Below are positions 51,464-61,712 of a stretch of 64,000 nucleotides of DNA, piece after piece. The translations under genes and the position numbers were made by a program. This stretch comes from Cupriavidus pauculus. Lineage in GTDB: Bacteria > Pseudomonadota > Gammaproteobacteria > Burkholderiales > Burkholderiaceae. Position 1 is the stretch's first letter; each line of letters opens with the position of its first letter. A model generated the notes under the pieces. It had not been told where the DNA came from. It made no database searches and worked only from the letters and a program-made list of their open reading frames with translations. Where the stretch lies: contig NZ_PJRP01000018.1 in the NCBI RefSeq assembly GCF_002858765.1, forward strand, positions 80,213 through 144,212. Reading direction: 5' to 3'.

Positions 51464-52909
51464 ATGAAATACCAGTCGACGCGCGGCCATGACATGCCGC
51501 AATCGTTCTCAGAGATCCTGCTCGGAGGCCTGGCCCCGGACGGCGGGCTGTATCTGCCGAAGCAGTATCCGCAAATTACCGCCGATGAACTCGAAGCATG
51601 GCGCAAGCTGCCGTACGCCGACCTGGCGTTCGAGGTGCTGTCACGCTTCTGCGACGACATCCCGTCCGAGGACCTGCGCGCGCTGACGCGCAAGACCTAC
51701 AAGGCCGAGGTGTACTGCAACGCGCGCCCCGGTTACAACACGGCCGACATCACGCCGCTGCGCACGCTGGGCGAGGAAGGTGGCACGAAGCTGCAACTGC
51801 TGGGCCTGTCCAACGGCCCGACGCTGGCCTTCAAGGACATGGCGATGCAGCTGCTGGGCAACCTGTTCGAGTACGCGCTCAAGCGTGCCGGGCTGAAGCT
51901 CAACATCCTGGGTGCCACGTCGGGCGACACCGGCAGCGCGGCCGAGTATGCGATGCGCGGCAAGGAAGGCATCCGCGTGTTCATGCTGAGCCCGCACCGC
52001 AAGATGAGCGCGTTCCAGACCGCGCAGATGTTCAGCCTGCAGGACCCGAACATCTTCAATATCGCCATCGATGGGGTGTTCGACGACGCGCAGGACATCG
52101 TCAAGGCCGTGTCGAACGACCACGCGTTCAAGGCGCGCCAGTGCATCGGCACCGTGAACTCGATCAACTGGGCGCGTGTGGTGGCCCAGGTGGTGTACTA
52201 CTTCAAGGGCTGGCTGCTGGCCACCGATGGCCCCGGCCAGAAGGTGTCGTTCTGCGTGCCGTCGGGCAACTTCGGCAACGTCTGCGCCGGCCATATCGCG
52301 CGCATGATGGGCCTGCCCATCGACAAGCTGGTGGTGGCCACCAACGAGAACGACGTGCTGGACGAGTTCTTCCGCACCGGCACCTACCGCGTGCGCACGT
52401 CGGCGCAGACGTACCACACGTCGAGCCCGAGCATGGATATCTCGAAGGCGTCGAACTTCGAGCGCTTCATCTTCGACCTGCTGGGCCAGGATGGCGACAA
52501 GCTGGCCGCGATGTTCCGCGACGTGGACACCAAGGGTGGGTTCGACCTGTCCGGCACGCCGGAATTCGATCGCATCCGCCAGTTCGGCTTTGTCTCGGGC
52601 CGCAGCACGCACGACGACCGTCTGGCCACGATCCGCGACGTCAAGCAACGCTACGACGTGACGATCGACACCCATACCGCCGACGGCGTGAAAGTGGCGC
52701 GCGAGCACCTGTCGGCCGGCGTGCCGATGGTGGTGCTGGAAACCGCGCTGCCGGCCAAGTTCGCCGACACGATCCGCGAGGCGCTGGGCCATGAGCCGGA
52801 GCGTCCGGCCGCGTTCGACGGCATCGAGAAGCTGCCGCAGCGCTTCGAGGTCATGCCGGCCAACGCCGACCAGGTCAAGGCGTACATCGTGCAGCACACG
52901 GGTCTGTAA
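51464..52909 (+). CDS. thrC: Threonine synthase
   Basis: 481-residue PLP enzyme turning phosphohomoserine into threonine. MKYQSTRGHDMPQSFSEILLGGLAPDGGLYLP is the usual class 1 start; PLP lysine Lys124 is in GPTLAFKDMAMQ; GATSGDTGSAAEYAMRGKEGIRVFMLSP and VPSGNFGNVCAGHIARMMGLPI bind the cofactor phosphate. It completes the hom-thrC pair; thrB is not present. A GC-rich terminator follows at 52987. Confidence 0.96.
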   Translation: MKYQSTRGHDMPQSFSEILLGGLAPDGGLYLPKQYPQITADELEAWRKLPYADLAFEVLSRFCDDIPSEDLRALTRKTYKAEVYCNARPGYNTADITPLRTLGEEGGTKLQLLGLSNGPTLAFKDMAMQLLGNLFEYALKRAGLKLNILGATSGDTGSAAEYAMRGKEGIRVFMLSPHRKMSAFQTAQMFSLQDPNIFNIAIDGVFDDAQDIVKAVSNDHAFKARQCIGTVNSINWARVVAQVVYYFKGWLLATDGPGQKVSFCVPSGNFGNVCAGHIARMMGLPIDKLVVATNENDVLDEFFRTGTYRVRTSAQTYHTSSPSMDISKASNFERFIFDLLGQDGDKLAAMFRDVDTKGGFDLSGTPEFDRIRQFGFVSGRSTHDDRLATIRDVKQRYDVTIDTHTADGVKVAREHLSAGVPMVVLETALPAKFADTIREALGHEPERPAAFDGIEKLPQRFEVMPANADQVKAYIVQHTGL

Positions 52910-52986
52910 TAAGGGGTATTGCCCCAGCGCCCTGTGGATCCCGCGCCAACTCGCTACAATCGGGTTTGCCGGGCCCCGCTGCCACG

Positions 52987-53016
52987 GCCCCCGGGCGTTT
53001 CTCCCGGGGGCTGTTT
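52987..53016 (+). terminator. Terminator after thrC
   Basis: GCCCCCGGG / CCCGGGGGC stem with loop CGTTTCT, then TGTTTT. It separates thrC from moeA. Confidence 0.8.
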
Positions 53017-53052
53017 TGCTTTCTGGGGCCAACCCAGATCCCGAAGACCCAC

Positions 53053-54288
53053 ATGACCCAACCCGCAGCGCGTCCCCCGATGCTGACGATGGCCCAGGCG
53101 CTGGATGCCCTGATGGCCGGCGTTCGTCCCATCACCGAAACGGAATCCGTCGATACGCTCGATGCCAATGGCCGCGTGCTGGCGGCGCCCGTGACCAGTA
53201 CGCTGCGTGTGCCGCCCGCCGACAACACGTCGATGGACGGCTACGCGATGCGCGCGGCCGACGTGCCGGCCGAAGGCACCCGCCTGCCGGTGTCGCAGCG
53301 CATTCCGGCCGGTCACGTCGGGTCCGAACTGGCACCGGGCACGGCCGCACGCATTTTCACGGGCGGCCTGATTCCGCCGGGCGCCGATGCCGTGGTCATG
53401 CAGGAGCAATGCCAGGCCGACGGCGATGCGGTCATCGTCAACCATGTGCCGGCGTCGGGCGAGTGGATTCGCCGCGCGGGCGAGGACATCGAGGCCGGCA
53501 GCCAGATCCTGCCCGTGGGCGCACGACTGTCGCCGCAGGCCCTGGGGCTGGCCGCGTCGGTGGGGCAGGCCAGGCTCGATGTGATTCGCCGCATGCGCGT
53601 GGCCGTGTTCTTTACCGGCGACGAACTGGCGATGCCGGGCGAGCCGCTCAAGCCCGGTGCCATCTACAACTCGAACCGGTTCACCTTGCGCGGCCTGCTG
53701 GAAAACCTGGGCTGCGAGGTGACCGATTTCGGCATCGTGCCCGATACCCTGGCCGCCACGCGCGACACGCTGCGGCGGGCGGCCGAAGGCAACGACCTGA
53801 TCATCACGTCGGGCGGGGTGTCGGTGGGCGAGGAAGACCATATCCGTCCGGCCGTGACGGCGGAAGGGCGCCTGGACCTGTGGCAGATCGCGATCAAGCC
53901 CGGCAAGCCGCTGGCGTTTGGCCAGGTGGCCAACGGCACCGACCAGCCGACCTTCTTCATTGGCCTGCCCGGCAATCCGGTGTCGAGCTTTGTCACGTTC
54001 CTGCTGTTCGTGCGACCGTTCCTGCTGCGCCTGCAGGGCGTGGCGGACGTGACGCCGCGCCGCATTGCCCTGCGCGCCGATTTCGATCTGCCGAAAGGCG
54101 ACCGCCGCAACGAATTCCTGCGCGCGCGCCTGAACGATGCGGGCGGGCTCGACCTGTTCCCGAACCAGAGTTCGGACGTGCTGACGTCCACGGTCTGGGG
54201 CGATGGCCTGATCGACAACCCGCCCAACCAGCCCATTGCGCGGGGCGACACCGTGCAGTTCATCCCGTTTGCCAGCCTGCTGGCCTAG
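53053..54288 (+). CDS. moeA: Molybdopterin molybdenumtransferase MoeA
   Basis: 411-residue enzyme inserting molybdate into adenylylated molybdopterin. PPADNTSMDGYAMRAADV near residue 56, FTGGLIPPGADAVVMQEQ, VAVFFTGDELAMPGEPLKPGAIYNSN, and DLIITSGGVSVGEEDHIRPAV, GLPGNPVSSFVTFLLFVRPFLL, all MoeA marks. ATG 53053 was chosen because the family begins near MLTMAQALDALM. moaD follows after five bases. Confidence 0.95.
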   Translation: MTQPAARPPMLTMAQALDALMAGVRPITETESVDTLDANGRVLAAPVTSTLRVPPADNTSMDGYAMRAADVPAEGTRLPVSQRIPAGHVGSELAPGTAARIFTGGLIPPGADAVVMQEQCQADGDAVIVNHVPASGEWIRRAGEDIEAGSQILPVGARLSPQALGLAASVGQARLDVIRRMRVAVFFTGDELAMPGEPLKPGAIYNSNRFTLRGLLENLGCEVTDFGIVPDTLAATRDTLRRAAEGNDLIITSGGVSVGEEDHIRPAVTAEGRLDLWQIAIKPGKPLAFGQVANGTDQPTFFIGLPGNPVSSFVTFLLFVRPFLLRLQGVADVTPRRIALRADFDLPKGDRRNEFLRARLNDAGGLDLFPNQSSDVLTSTVWGDGLIDNPPNQPIARGDTVQFIPFASLLA

Positions 54289-54293
54289 GTTTC

Positions 54294-54557
54294 ATGCCGA
54301 TGCAACTTGAACTTCGTTATTTCGCCAGTGTGCGCGAACAGGTAGGCCAGGCCGCCGAACGCGCCGAGGTGCCCGCCGACGTCCGTACCGTAGGCGATCT
54401 GCGCGGCTGGCTGCGCGCGCGCGGCGGTGTCTGGGCCGAGGCGCTGGCCGAAGGCCGCGCGCTGCGCATGGCGGTGGACCACGCCGTGGCCCGCGCCGAT
54501 ACGCCGCTGGCCGATGGCTGCGAAGTGGCGTTCTTTCCGCCCGTGACGGGAGGCTGA
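54294..54557 (+). CDS. moaD: Molybdopterin synthase small subunit MoaD
   Basis: 87-residue ubiquitin-like sulfur carrier: MPMQLELRYFASVREQVGQA at the start and the obligatory C-terminal Gly-Gly, here PVTGG, which is thiocarboxylated to deliver sulfur. The start is ATG 54294 or ATG 54300. Located between moeA and moaE with a one-base gap to moaE. Confidence 0.94.
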   Translation: MPMQLELRYFASVREQVGQAAERAEVPADVRTVGDLRGWLRARGGVWAEALAEGRALRMAVDHAVARADTPLADGCEVAFFPPVTGG

Positions 54558-54558
54558 G

Positions 54559-55056
54559 ATGACGGTCCGCGTGCAACTGGAGGATTTCGATCTCGGTGCC
54601 GAAGTGGCTGCCCTGCGTGCCGATAACCCGGGCGTGGGCGCCGTGGCCAGCTTTATCGGCACGGTGCGCGATGTCAGCGACGGCACGCGCGTCAGCACCA
54701 TGGAGCTGGAGCACTACCCGGGCATGACCGAGAAGGCGCTCGAACAGATCGAGGCCGCCGCACGCCAGCGCTGGGCGCTGCTGGGCGTGACGATCGTGCA
54801 TCGGGTGGGGGTGCTGCAGCCGCTGGACCAGATCGTGCTGGTGGCGGTGGCTTCCGCGCATCGCGGCAATGCCTTTGCCGCGTGCGAATTCATCATGGAC
54901 TATCTGAAGTCCGAGGCGCCGTTCTGGAAGAAGGAAGCCACGCCGGAGGGCGCGCGCTGGGTCGACGCACGGGTAACGGACGACGCGGCTTTGCGCCGCT
55001 GGGGTATCGAATCGTTCAACGCGGAAGCCGCGGGCACGCACAACAACAACGAATAA
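54559..55056 (+). CDS. moaE: Molybdopterin synthase catalytic subunit MoaE
   Basis: 165-residue large subunit that converts precursor Z to molybdopterin with MoaD. GAVASFIGTVRDVSDGTRVSTMELEHYPGMTEKALEQI, IVHRVGVLQPLDQIVLVAVASAHRGNAFAACEFIMDYLKSEAPFWKKE contain the conserved Arg, His and Lys of the active site. Directly follows moaD. Confidence 0.95.
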   Translation: MTVRVQLEDFDLGAEVAALRADNPGVGAVASFIGTVRDVSDGTRVSTMELEHYPGMTEKALEQIEAAARQRWALLGVTIVHRVGVLQPLDQIVLVAVASAHRGNAFAACEFIMDYLKSEAPFWKKEATPEGARWVDARVTDDAALRRWGIESFNAEAAGTHNNNE

Positions 55057-55093
55057 GACCGAAAGGTCCAAGCGTCAGAAAAAAGGTCGATCG

Positions 55094-55474
55094 ATGGGTC
55101 CGATGGGATTTTTGGCGGTGGGCGCGGGCGCCGCCGTGGGGGCATGGCTGCGCTGGGCGTTCTCTGTCATGTGGAATGCCGCCAATCCGGCGCTGCCGTA
55201 TGGCACGCTGGCGTCGAACCTGGTCGGCGGCTACCTGATTGGCCTGGCGGTGGCGTTTTTCGACACCCACCCGTCGCTGCCGCCGGAGTGGCGGCTGCTG
55301 GCCGTGACGGGCTTCCTGGGCGGCCTGACCACGTTTTCCACGTTTTCGAGCGAAGTGATCGGGAACCTGCTGGCCGGGGACTACCGCTGGGCGCTGGCTC
55401 ACCTGGCCACCCACCTGGGCGGCTCGCTATTGCTGACCGCGCTGGGCATCTGGACGTACCGCACGCTGTCCTGA
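55094..55474 (+). CDS. crcB: Fluoride ion channel CrcB/Fluc
   Basis: 126-residue four-helix membrane protein that exports fluoride as an antiparallel dimer. GAGAAVGAWLRWAFS, GTLASNLVGGYLIGLAVAFF (the conserved Asn) and GFLGGLTTFSTFSSEV (TFSTFS track of Phe residues) are diagnostic. It follows moaE after 37 bases. No fluoride riboswitch is recognisable in that gap, so it may be read from the moe/moa transcript. Confidence 0.95.
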   Translation: MGPMGFLAVGAGAAVGAWLRWAFSVMWNAANPALPYGTLASNLVGGYLIGLAVAFFDTHPSLPPEWRLLAVTGFLGGLTTFSTFSSEVIGNLLAGDYRWALAHLATHLGGSLLLTALGIWTYRTLS

Positions 55475-55786
55475 TCGATCGGACTGTCCGGGAGTTCCTG
55501 CCCGGCCCCGGCGTTCTGGGGTATAGGTAACAGTCCCGATACTTTTGCTACTGTCGGTCCGGCCTGGACCGGCTACTATTTCCCGCATGGGCATTGAGGT
55601 GTGCAACGCACCTCCCGAAGTTCGCCTGTCTGCTTTCACAGTCATTAAAAGTGCAGCTACGGTCGCTTGCCGGCGCGTCGTGGTCTTCAAGAATCCGGCG
55701 TTCCACTCCGGGCCAGCAGCTCTTGCCCCAAGCAGTCCTTGTGTTATCGCGGCATACCGTTCCGTTCATTACAAGGAGACATCCCC
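55475..55786. other. 312-base gap before the PHB oligomer hydrolase gene
   Basis: No protein frame. It contains a small hairpin GGTGTGC-AAC-GCACC near 55597-55611 and possible but poorly spaced promoter elements (TTGCTA at 55545, TACTAT at 55574). No terminator is seen after crcB. Confidence 0.4.
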
Positions 55787-57952
55787 ATGCAGCATCGCCA
55801 TGCCTCGCACCCCGCCAGTCCCATTCTGCGGCGCCGGTTCCGGCAAACCGCCGTCGCGGCGGCCACTGCCACCCTGTTGCTCTCGGCCTGCGGCGGAGGG
55901 GATTCACCCAGCACCCCGGGCGGCGGAGGCAGCACCACGCAGAACCCGAACAACCGTCCCGATTTCATCGTCGGGACGATCGGGATCAAGTCGTACGACG
56001 GCACGTCGGACGACCTGCTGACGGCCGGGCTGGGCAAGGACGGGCTGGCAGGCACGGCACCGGTATTCGCGGATCCTTCCGCGCCCACGGCGGTGGAACT
56101 GCGCCGCAACGCGATCTTCGTCAACTACCGCGCCATCGTGGACGTACAGGCCGCCGGCGGCTACGGCTCGCTGTACGGGCCGAACGTCGACGCGCAGGGC
56201 AATGTCACGGCCAGCCAGGGCAAGATCCCCGGCACGGAATACATTGCCTATGCCGACGACGGCACCGGCCTGAAAAACGTGACGATGATGGTGCAGGTGC
56301 CCGACTCGTTCGATAAAAGTAATCCATGCGTCATTTCAGCGACCTCATCGGGGTCGCGGGGCGTCTATGGCGGCATCGCGGTAGGCGAGTGGGGTCTCAA
56401 GCGCGGCTGCGCGGTGGCCTATACCGACAAGGGCACCGGTGCCGCGCCGCATGACCTAGACACCGACACCGTGCCGCTGATCGACGGCACGCGTGCCGAC
56501 CGGCGCGGTGCGGGCAAGCTGGCCCAGTTCGCGGCCCAGCCCGGGGCGCAGTCGCTGGCAGACTTCACAACGGCCTTCCCGCACCGACTGGCCTTCAAGC
56601 ACGCCCATTCGCAGCAGAATCCCGAGGCCGACTGGGGCAAGAACACGCTGCAGGCTATCCAGTTCGCCATGTTCGCCATCAATGACCGCTTTGGCACGAT
56701 GGGCTCCGACGGCGTGCGCCAGAGCACGTTTTCAAAGAACAACGTGCTGGTCATCGCCTCGGCCATCTCGAATGGCGGCGGGGCGGCGGTGGCAGCGGCC
56801 GAGCAGGACACCGACGGGCTGATCGACGGCGTGGCCGTGGGCGAGCCGAACGTGGAGATGCCGCCGAGCCCGGTCATCACCGTGCGGCGCGGCGGGGCGC
56901 CCGTGGCGGCGTCCGGCAAGCATCTTTATGACTACACGACGACGGCGAACCTGTTCCAGTTTTGTGCCAGCCAGGACCCGACGCTGGCCAACGCGCCACT
57001 TGCCGCGGCGCCAGGCCAGTTCGGCATCAATCGCTGCACATCGCTGACCGGCAAGGGCAAGGTGACGGGCGCCAACGCCGGCGTGCAGGGCGCTTCCGCG
57101 CTGGCGGCCTTGCACGCAGCAGGGTGGGAGACCGAATCCGACGAACTGCATACGTCGCTCTCGTCGCTCGAAGTGGCCAGTTCGATCTCGGTCACCTACG
57201 CCAACGCCTACTCGCGCGCCAGCGTGACGGACCGCCTGTGCAACTACAGCTTTGCGGCAGTCAGCACGGCGTTGACGCCGGTGGCGATTCCGGCGGCATC
57301 GCTGGCCGGCATGTTCTCGACCGGCAATGGCATTCCGCCGACCGCGCCCATCACCCTGATCAACGACGCGAACCCCAGCGGCCCGTTCCGCGATCTGGTC
57401 TCGCAGTCGCCATCGACGAACCTGGCCGACGCCAACCTCGACGGCGCCCTGTGCCTGCGTGCCCTGCTGGACAACCAGAACGCGGCGCTGATGGCCGGCA
57501 TCGGCCAGACGTACCGTAACGGCAACCTGCGCGGCAAGCCGGCGATGATCGTCCACGGCCGCAGCGATGCCTTGCTGCCGGTCAACCACACGTCGCGGCC
57601 CTACCTGGGGCTGAACAAGTCGGTGGAAGGCAGCGCCAGCAAGCTGTCGTATGTGGAGGTGACGAACGGGCAGCACTTTGACGGCTTTATCGACGTGATC
57701 GCCGGCTACGGGGCGCGATATATCCCGATGCACCTGTATCTGAACCGCGCGCTCGACGCCGTCTACGCGAACCTCAAGAACGGCACCGCGTTGCCCCCGT
57801 CACAGGTTGTGCGGACCATCCCGCGTGGCGGCAGCAATACCGCTGCGGTCGGCCCGCAGATCCTGCCGGCCAATGTGCCGCCGATCGCGGCCACCCCGGT
57901 CGCTGGCGATACGATCTCGGTCACCGGCACCACTGTCGACGTGCCGAACTAG
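55787..57952 (+). CDS. D-(-)-3-hydroxybutyrate oligomer hydrolase, lipoprotein
   Basis: 721-residue exported hydrolase of the 3HBOH family, which cuts soluble oligomers released from polyhydroxybutyrate. The start is ATG 55787 after AAGGAG. The signal RRRFRQTAVAAATATLLLSAC has a lipobox (Cys35) and a double-Arg stretch. Blocks SSGSRGVYGGIAVGEWGLKRGCAVAYTDKGTG and ASAISNGGGAAVAAAEQ are the family's; Ser328 in AISNGG is the likely nucleophile, and PAMIVHGRSDALLPVNHTSRPYLGLN and NGQHFDGF hold likely Asp and His. Single gene. Confidence 0.9.
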   Translation: MQHRHASHPASPILRRRFRQTAVAAATATLLLSACGGGDSPSTPGGGGSTTQNPNNRPDFIVGTIGIKSYDGTSDDLLTAGLGKDGLAGTAPVFADPSAPTAVELRRNAIFVNYRAIVDVQAAGGYGSLYGPNVDAQGNVTASQGKIPGTEYIAYADDGTGLKNVTMMVQVPDSFDKSNPCVISATSSGSRGVYGGIAVGEWGLKRGCAVAYTDKGTGAAPHDLDTDTVPLIDGTRADRRGAGKLAQFAAQPGAQSLADFTTAFPHRLAFKHAHSQQNPEADWGKNTLQAIQFAMFAINDRFGTMGSDGVRQSTFSKNNVLVIASAISNGGGAAVAAAEQDTDGLIDGVAVGEPNVEMPPSPVITVRRGGAPVAASGKHLYDYTTTANLFQFCASQDPTLANAPLAAAPGQFGINRCTSLTGKGKVTGANAGVQGASALAALHAAGWETESDELHTSLSSLEVASSISVTYANAYSRASVTDRLCNYSFAAVSTALTPVAIPAASLAGMFSTGNGIPPTAPITLINDANPSGPFRDLVSQSPSTNLADANLDGALCLRALLDNQNAALMAGIGQTYRNGNLRGKPAMIVHGRSDALLPVNHTSRPYLGLNKSVEGSASKLSYVEVTNGQHFDGFIDVIAGYGARYIPMHLYLNRALDAVYANLKNGTALPPSQVVRTIPRGGSNTAAVGPQILPANVPPIAATPVAGDTISVTGTTVDVPN

Positions 57953-58025
57953 CCGCGCGGCCTCGCGCTGGAGCCCAGGTAGCCCGCCATGCACTTGCAG
58001 TCTGTACAAGTTGTGTGGCGGGTGT

Positions 58026-58051
58026 CTTGAAATGTCAATCCAAAGCCCTAT
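58026..58051 (+). promoter_or_regulatory. Sigma-32 (heat-shock) promoter of clpB
   Basis: CTTGAA (58026-58031), 14-base spacer, CCCTAT (58046-58051): a full -35 match and five of six in the -10 of the RpoH consensus CTTGAA-CCCCAT. The clpB ATG is 112 bases further on. Confidence 0.8.
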
Positions 58052-58162
58052 CTTTCGGGAGTAACGTGTCCGGCAGGGCATGCGCGAAACGGCAGCCGCC
58101 GCGCTGCAACGCCGCCGCCCCGCACCAGGACACACTCATCGACTAGAGAGAGAGGGCGCCTG

Positions 58163-60751
<2,589 letters not shown>

Positions 60752-60780
60752 GCCAGGCTGCCTGCGGCATCGCAACAGGA

Positions 60781-60810
60781 AAAAGGACCTCTCCGGAGGT
60801 CCTTTTTTTC
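60781..60810 (+). terminator. Terminator after clpB
   Basis: AAAAAGGACCTC / GAGGTCCTTTTT stem of twelve base pairs, loop TCCG, and seven T residues. Confidence 0.93.
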
Positions 60811-60871
60811 GTGCCTGCTTTTTGCGCCACAATACCGGCTCGGCCTGACTACCACCCCCTGGAGCAATCCC

Positions 60872-61351
60872 ATGGCTCATGGCGAGCACAAGTACCACGT
60901 CACCGTGGAATGGACTGGCAACCGCGGCACCGGCACCAGCGGCTACCGCGCCTACGGACGCGACCACACGATCCGCGCCGGCGACAAGCCCGAGATCCCC
61001 GGTTCCTCGGACCCGGCCTTCCTGGGCGATGCCACGCGCTGGAATCCGGAAGATCTGCTCGTGGCGTCGGCCAGCGCCTGCCACAAGCTCTGGTACCTGC
61101 ACCTGTGCTCGGACGCCGGCATTGCCGTGCTGGCCTATGTCGACCAGGCCGAGGGCACGATGACCGATGGGCCGGCAGGCGGGCAGTTTTCGGAGATCGT
61201 GCTGCGCCCGCACGTGACGATCCGGGCCGGCGACGACGCCGAGCGGGCCGCGCACCTGCACCACGTGGCGCACGAGAAATGCTATGTCGCCAACTCGGTC
61301 AACTTCCCGATCCGGTGCGAGCCGGTGATTGCGCAGGCGGCCGCCAGCTGA
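60872..61351 (+). CDS. OsmC family peroxidase-like protein
   Basis: 159-residue OsmC/Ohr-fold protein. The two redox cysteines of the fold are Cys70 (LLVASASACHKLWYLHLC) and Cys137 (HHVAHEKCYVANSVNFP), as in thiol-dependent hydroperoxide reductases of the YhfA/OsmC type. GHEHKY-like start MAHGEHKYHVTVEWTGNRG is typical of this subgroup. It is a single gene between the clpB terminator and a non-coding gap. Confidence 0.92.
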   Translation: MAHGEHKYHVTVEWTGNRGTGTSGYRAYGRDHTIRAGDKPEIPGSSDPAFLGDATRWNPEDLLVASASACHKLWYLHLCSDAGIAVLAYVDQAEGTMTDGPAGGQFSEIVLRPHVTIRAGDDAERAAHLHHVAHEKCYVANSVNFPIRCEPVIAQAAAS

Positions 61352-61712
61352 CCTGTATGTCGGCTGCCTCACCGAAGCGGTGCGAAAGCTGCTTGTCCAT
61401 CACCCTTCCCATGTACTAGTGTGGACACATTGCTTTGCTTGACAAGCCAACAGTCAGCACAGTCATGAATATCCGCGTCGCCCTGATCAACTCCTCATAG
61501 GGCCCTTTGCCTGCGCTGGCGTGCTGCCGCGCGGGCAATCCCGCTTCCCAGCCCGTCGTCTGAATTTTCCGAGCCATCCAGCCCGGCGGGCCGCGTTCGT
61601 CCTTGCGTCCAAAAAAGCCACGGCAGACGCCCGATCACACGCCTTGCACGCCTGCCTGTCCGACATCCGCAGATCGCGCCCACCCGGCGCTTCTTTGTAG
61701 TCTGGAGGAAAT
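61352..61712. other. 361-base gap before the gamma-glutamyltransferase gene
   Basis: No protein-like frame. A perfect TTGACA occurs at 61439-61444, but the region 17 bases later has no good -10. An 11-codon frame (MNIRVALINSS) starts at 61465 without a ribosome site. No terminator is seen after the OsmC gene. Confidence 0.4.

Noticed and set aside
55057..55093. A fluoride riboswitch upstream of crcB
   Set aside because: The gap is only 37 bases and contains just a small GACC/GGTC hairpin; the pseudoknotted riboswitch needs more sequence.
61465..61500. An 11-codon frame MNIRVALINSS that might be a leader peptide
   Set aside because: No ribosome site, no attenuator hairpins after it and no run of regulatory codons.
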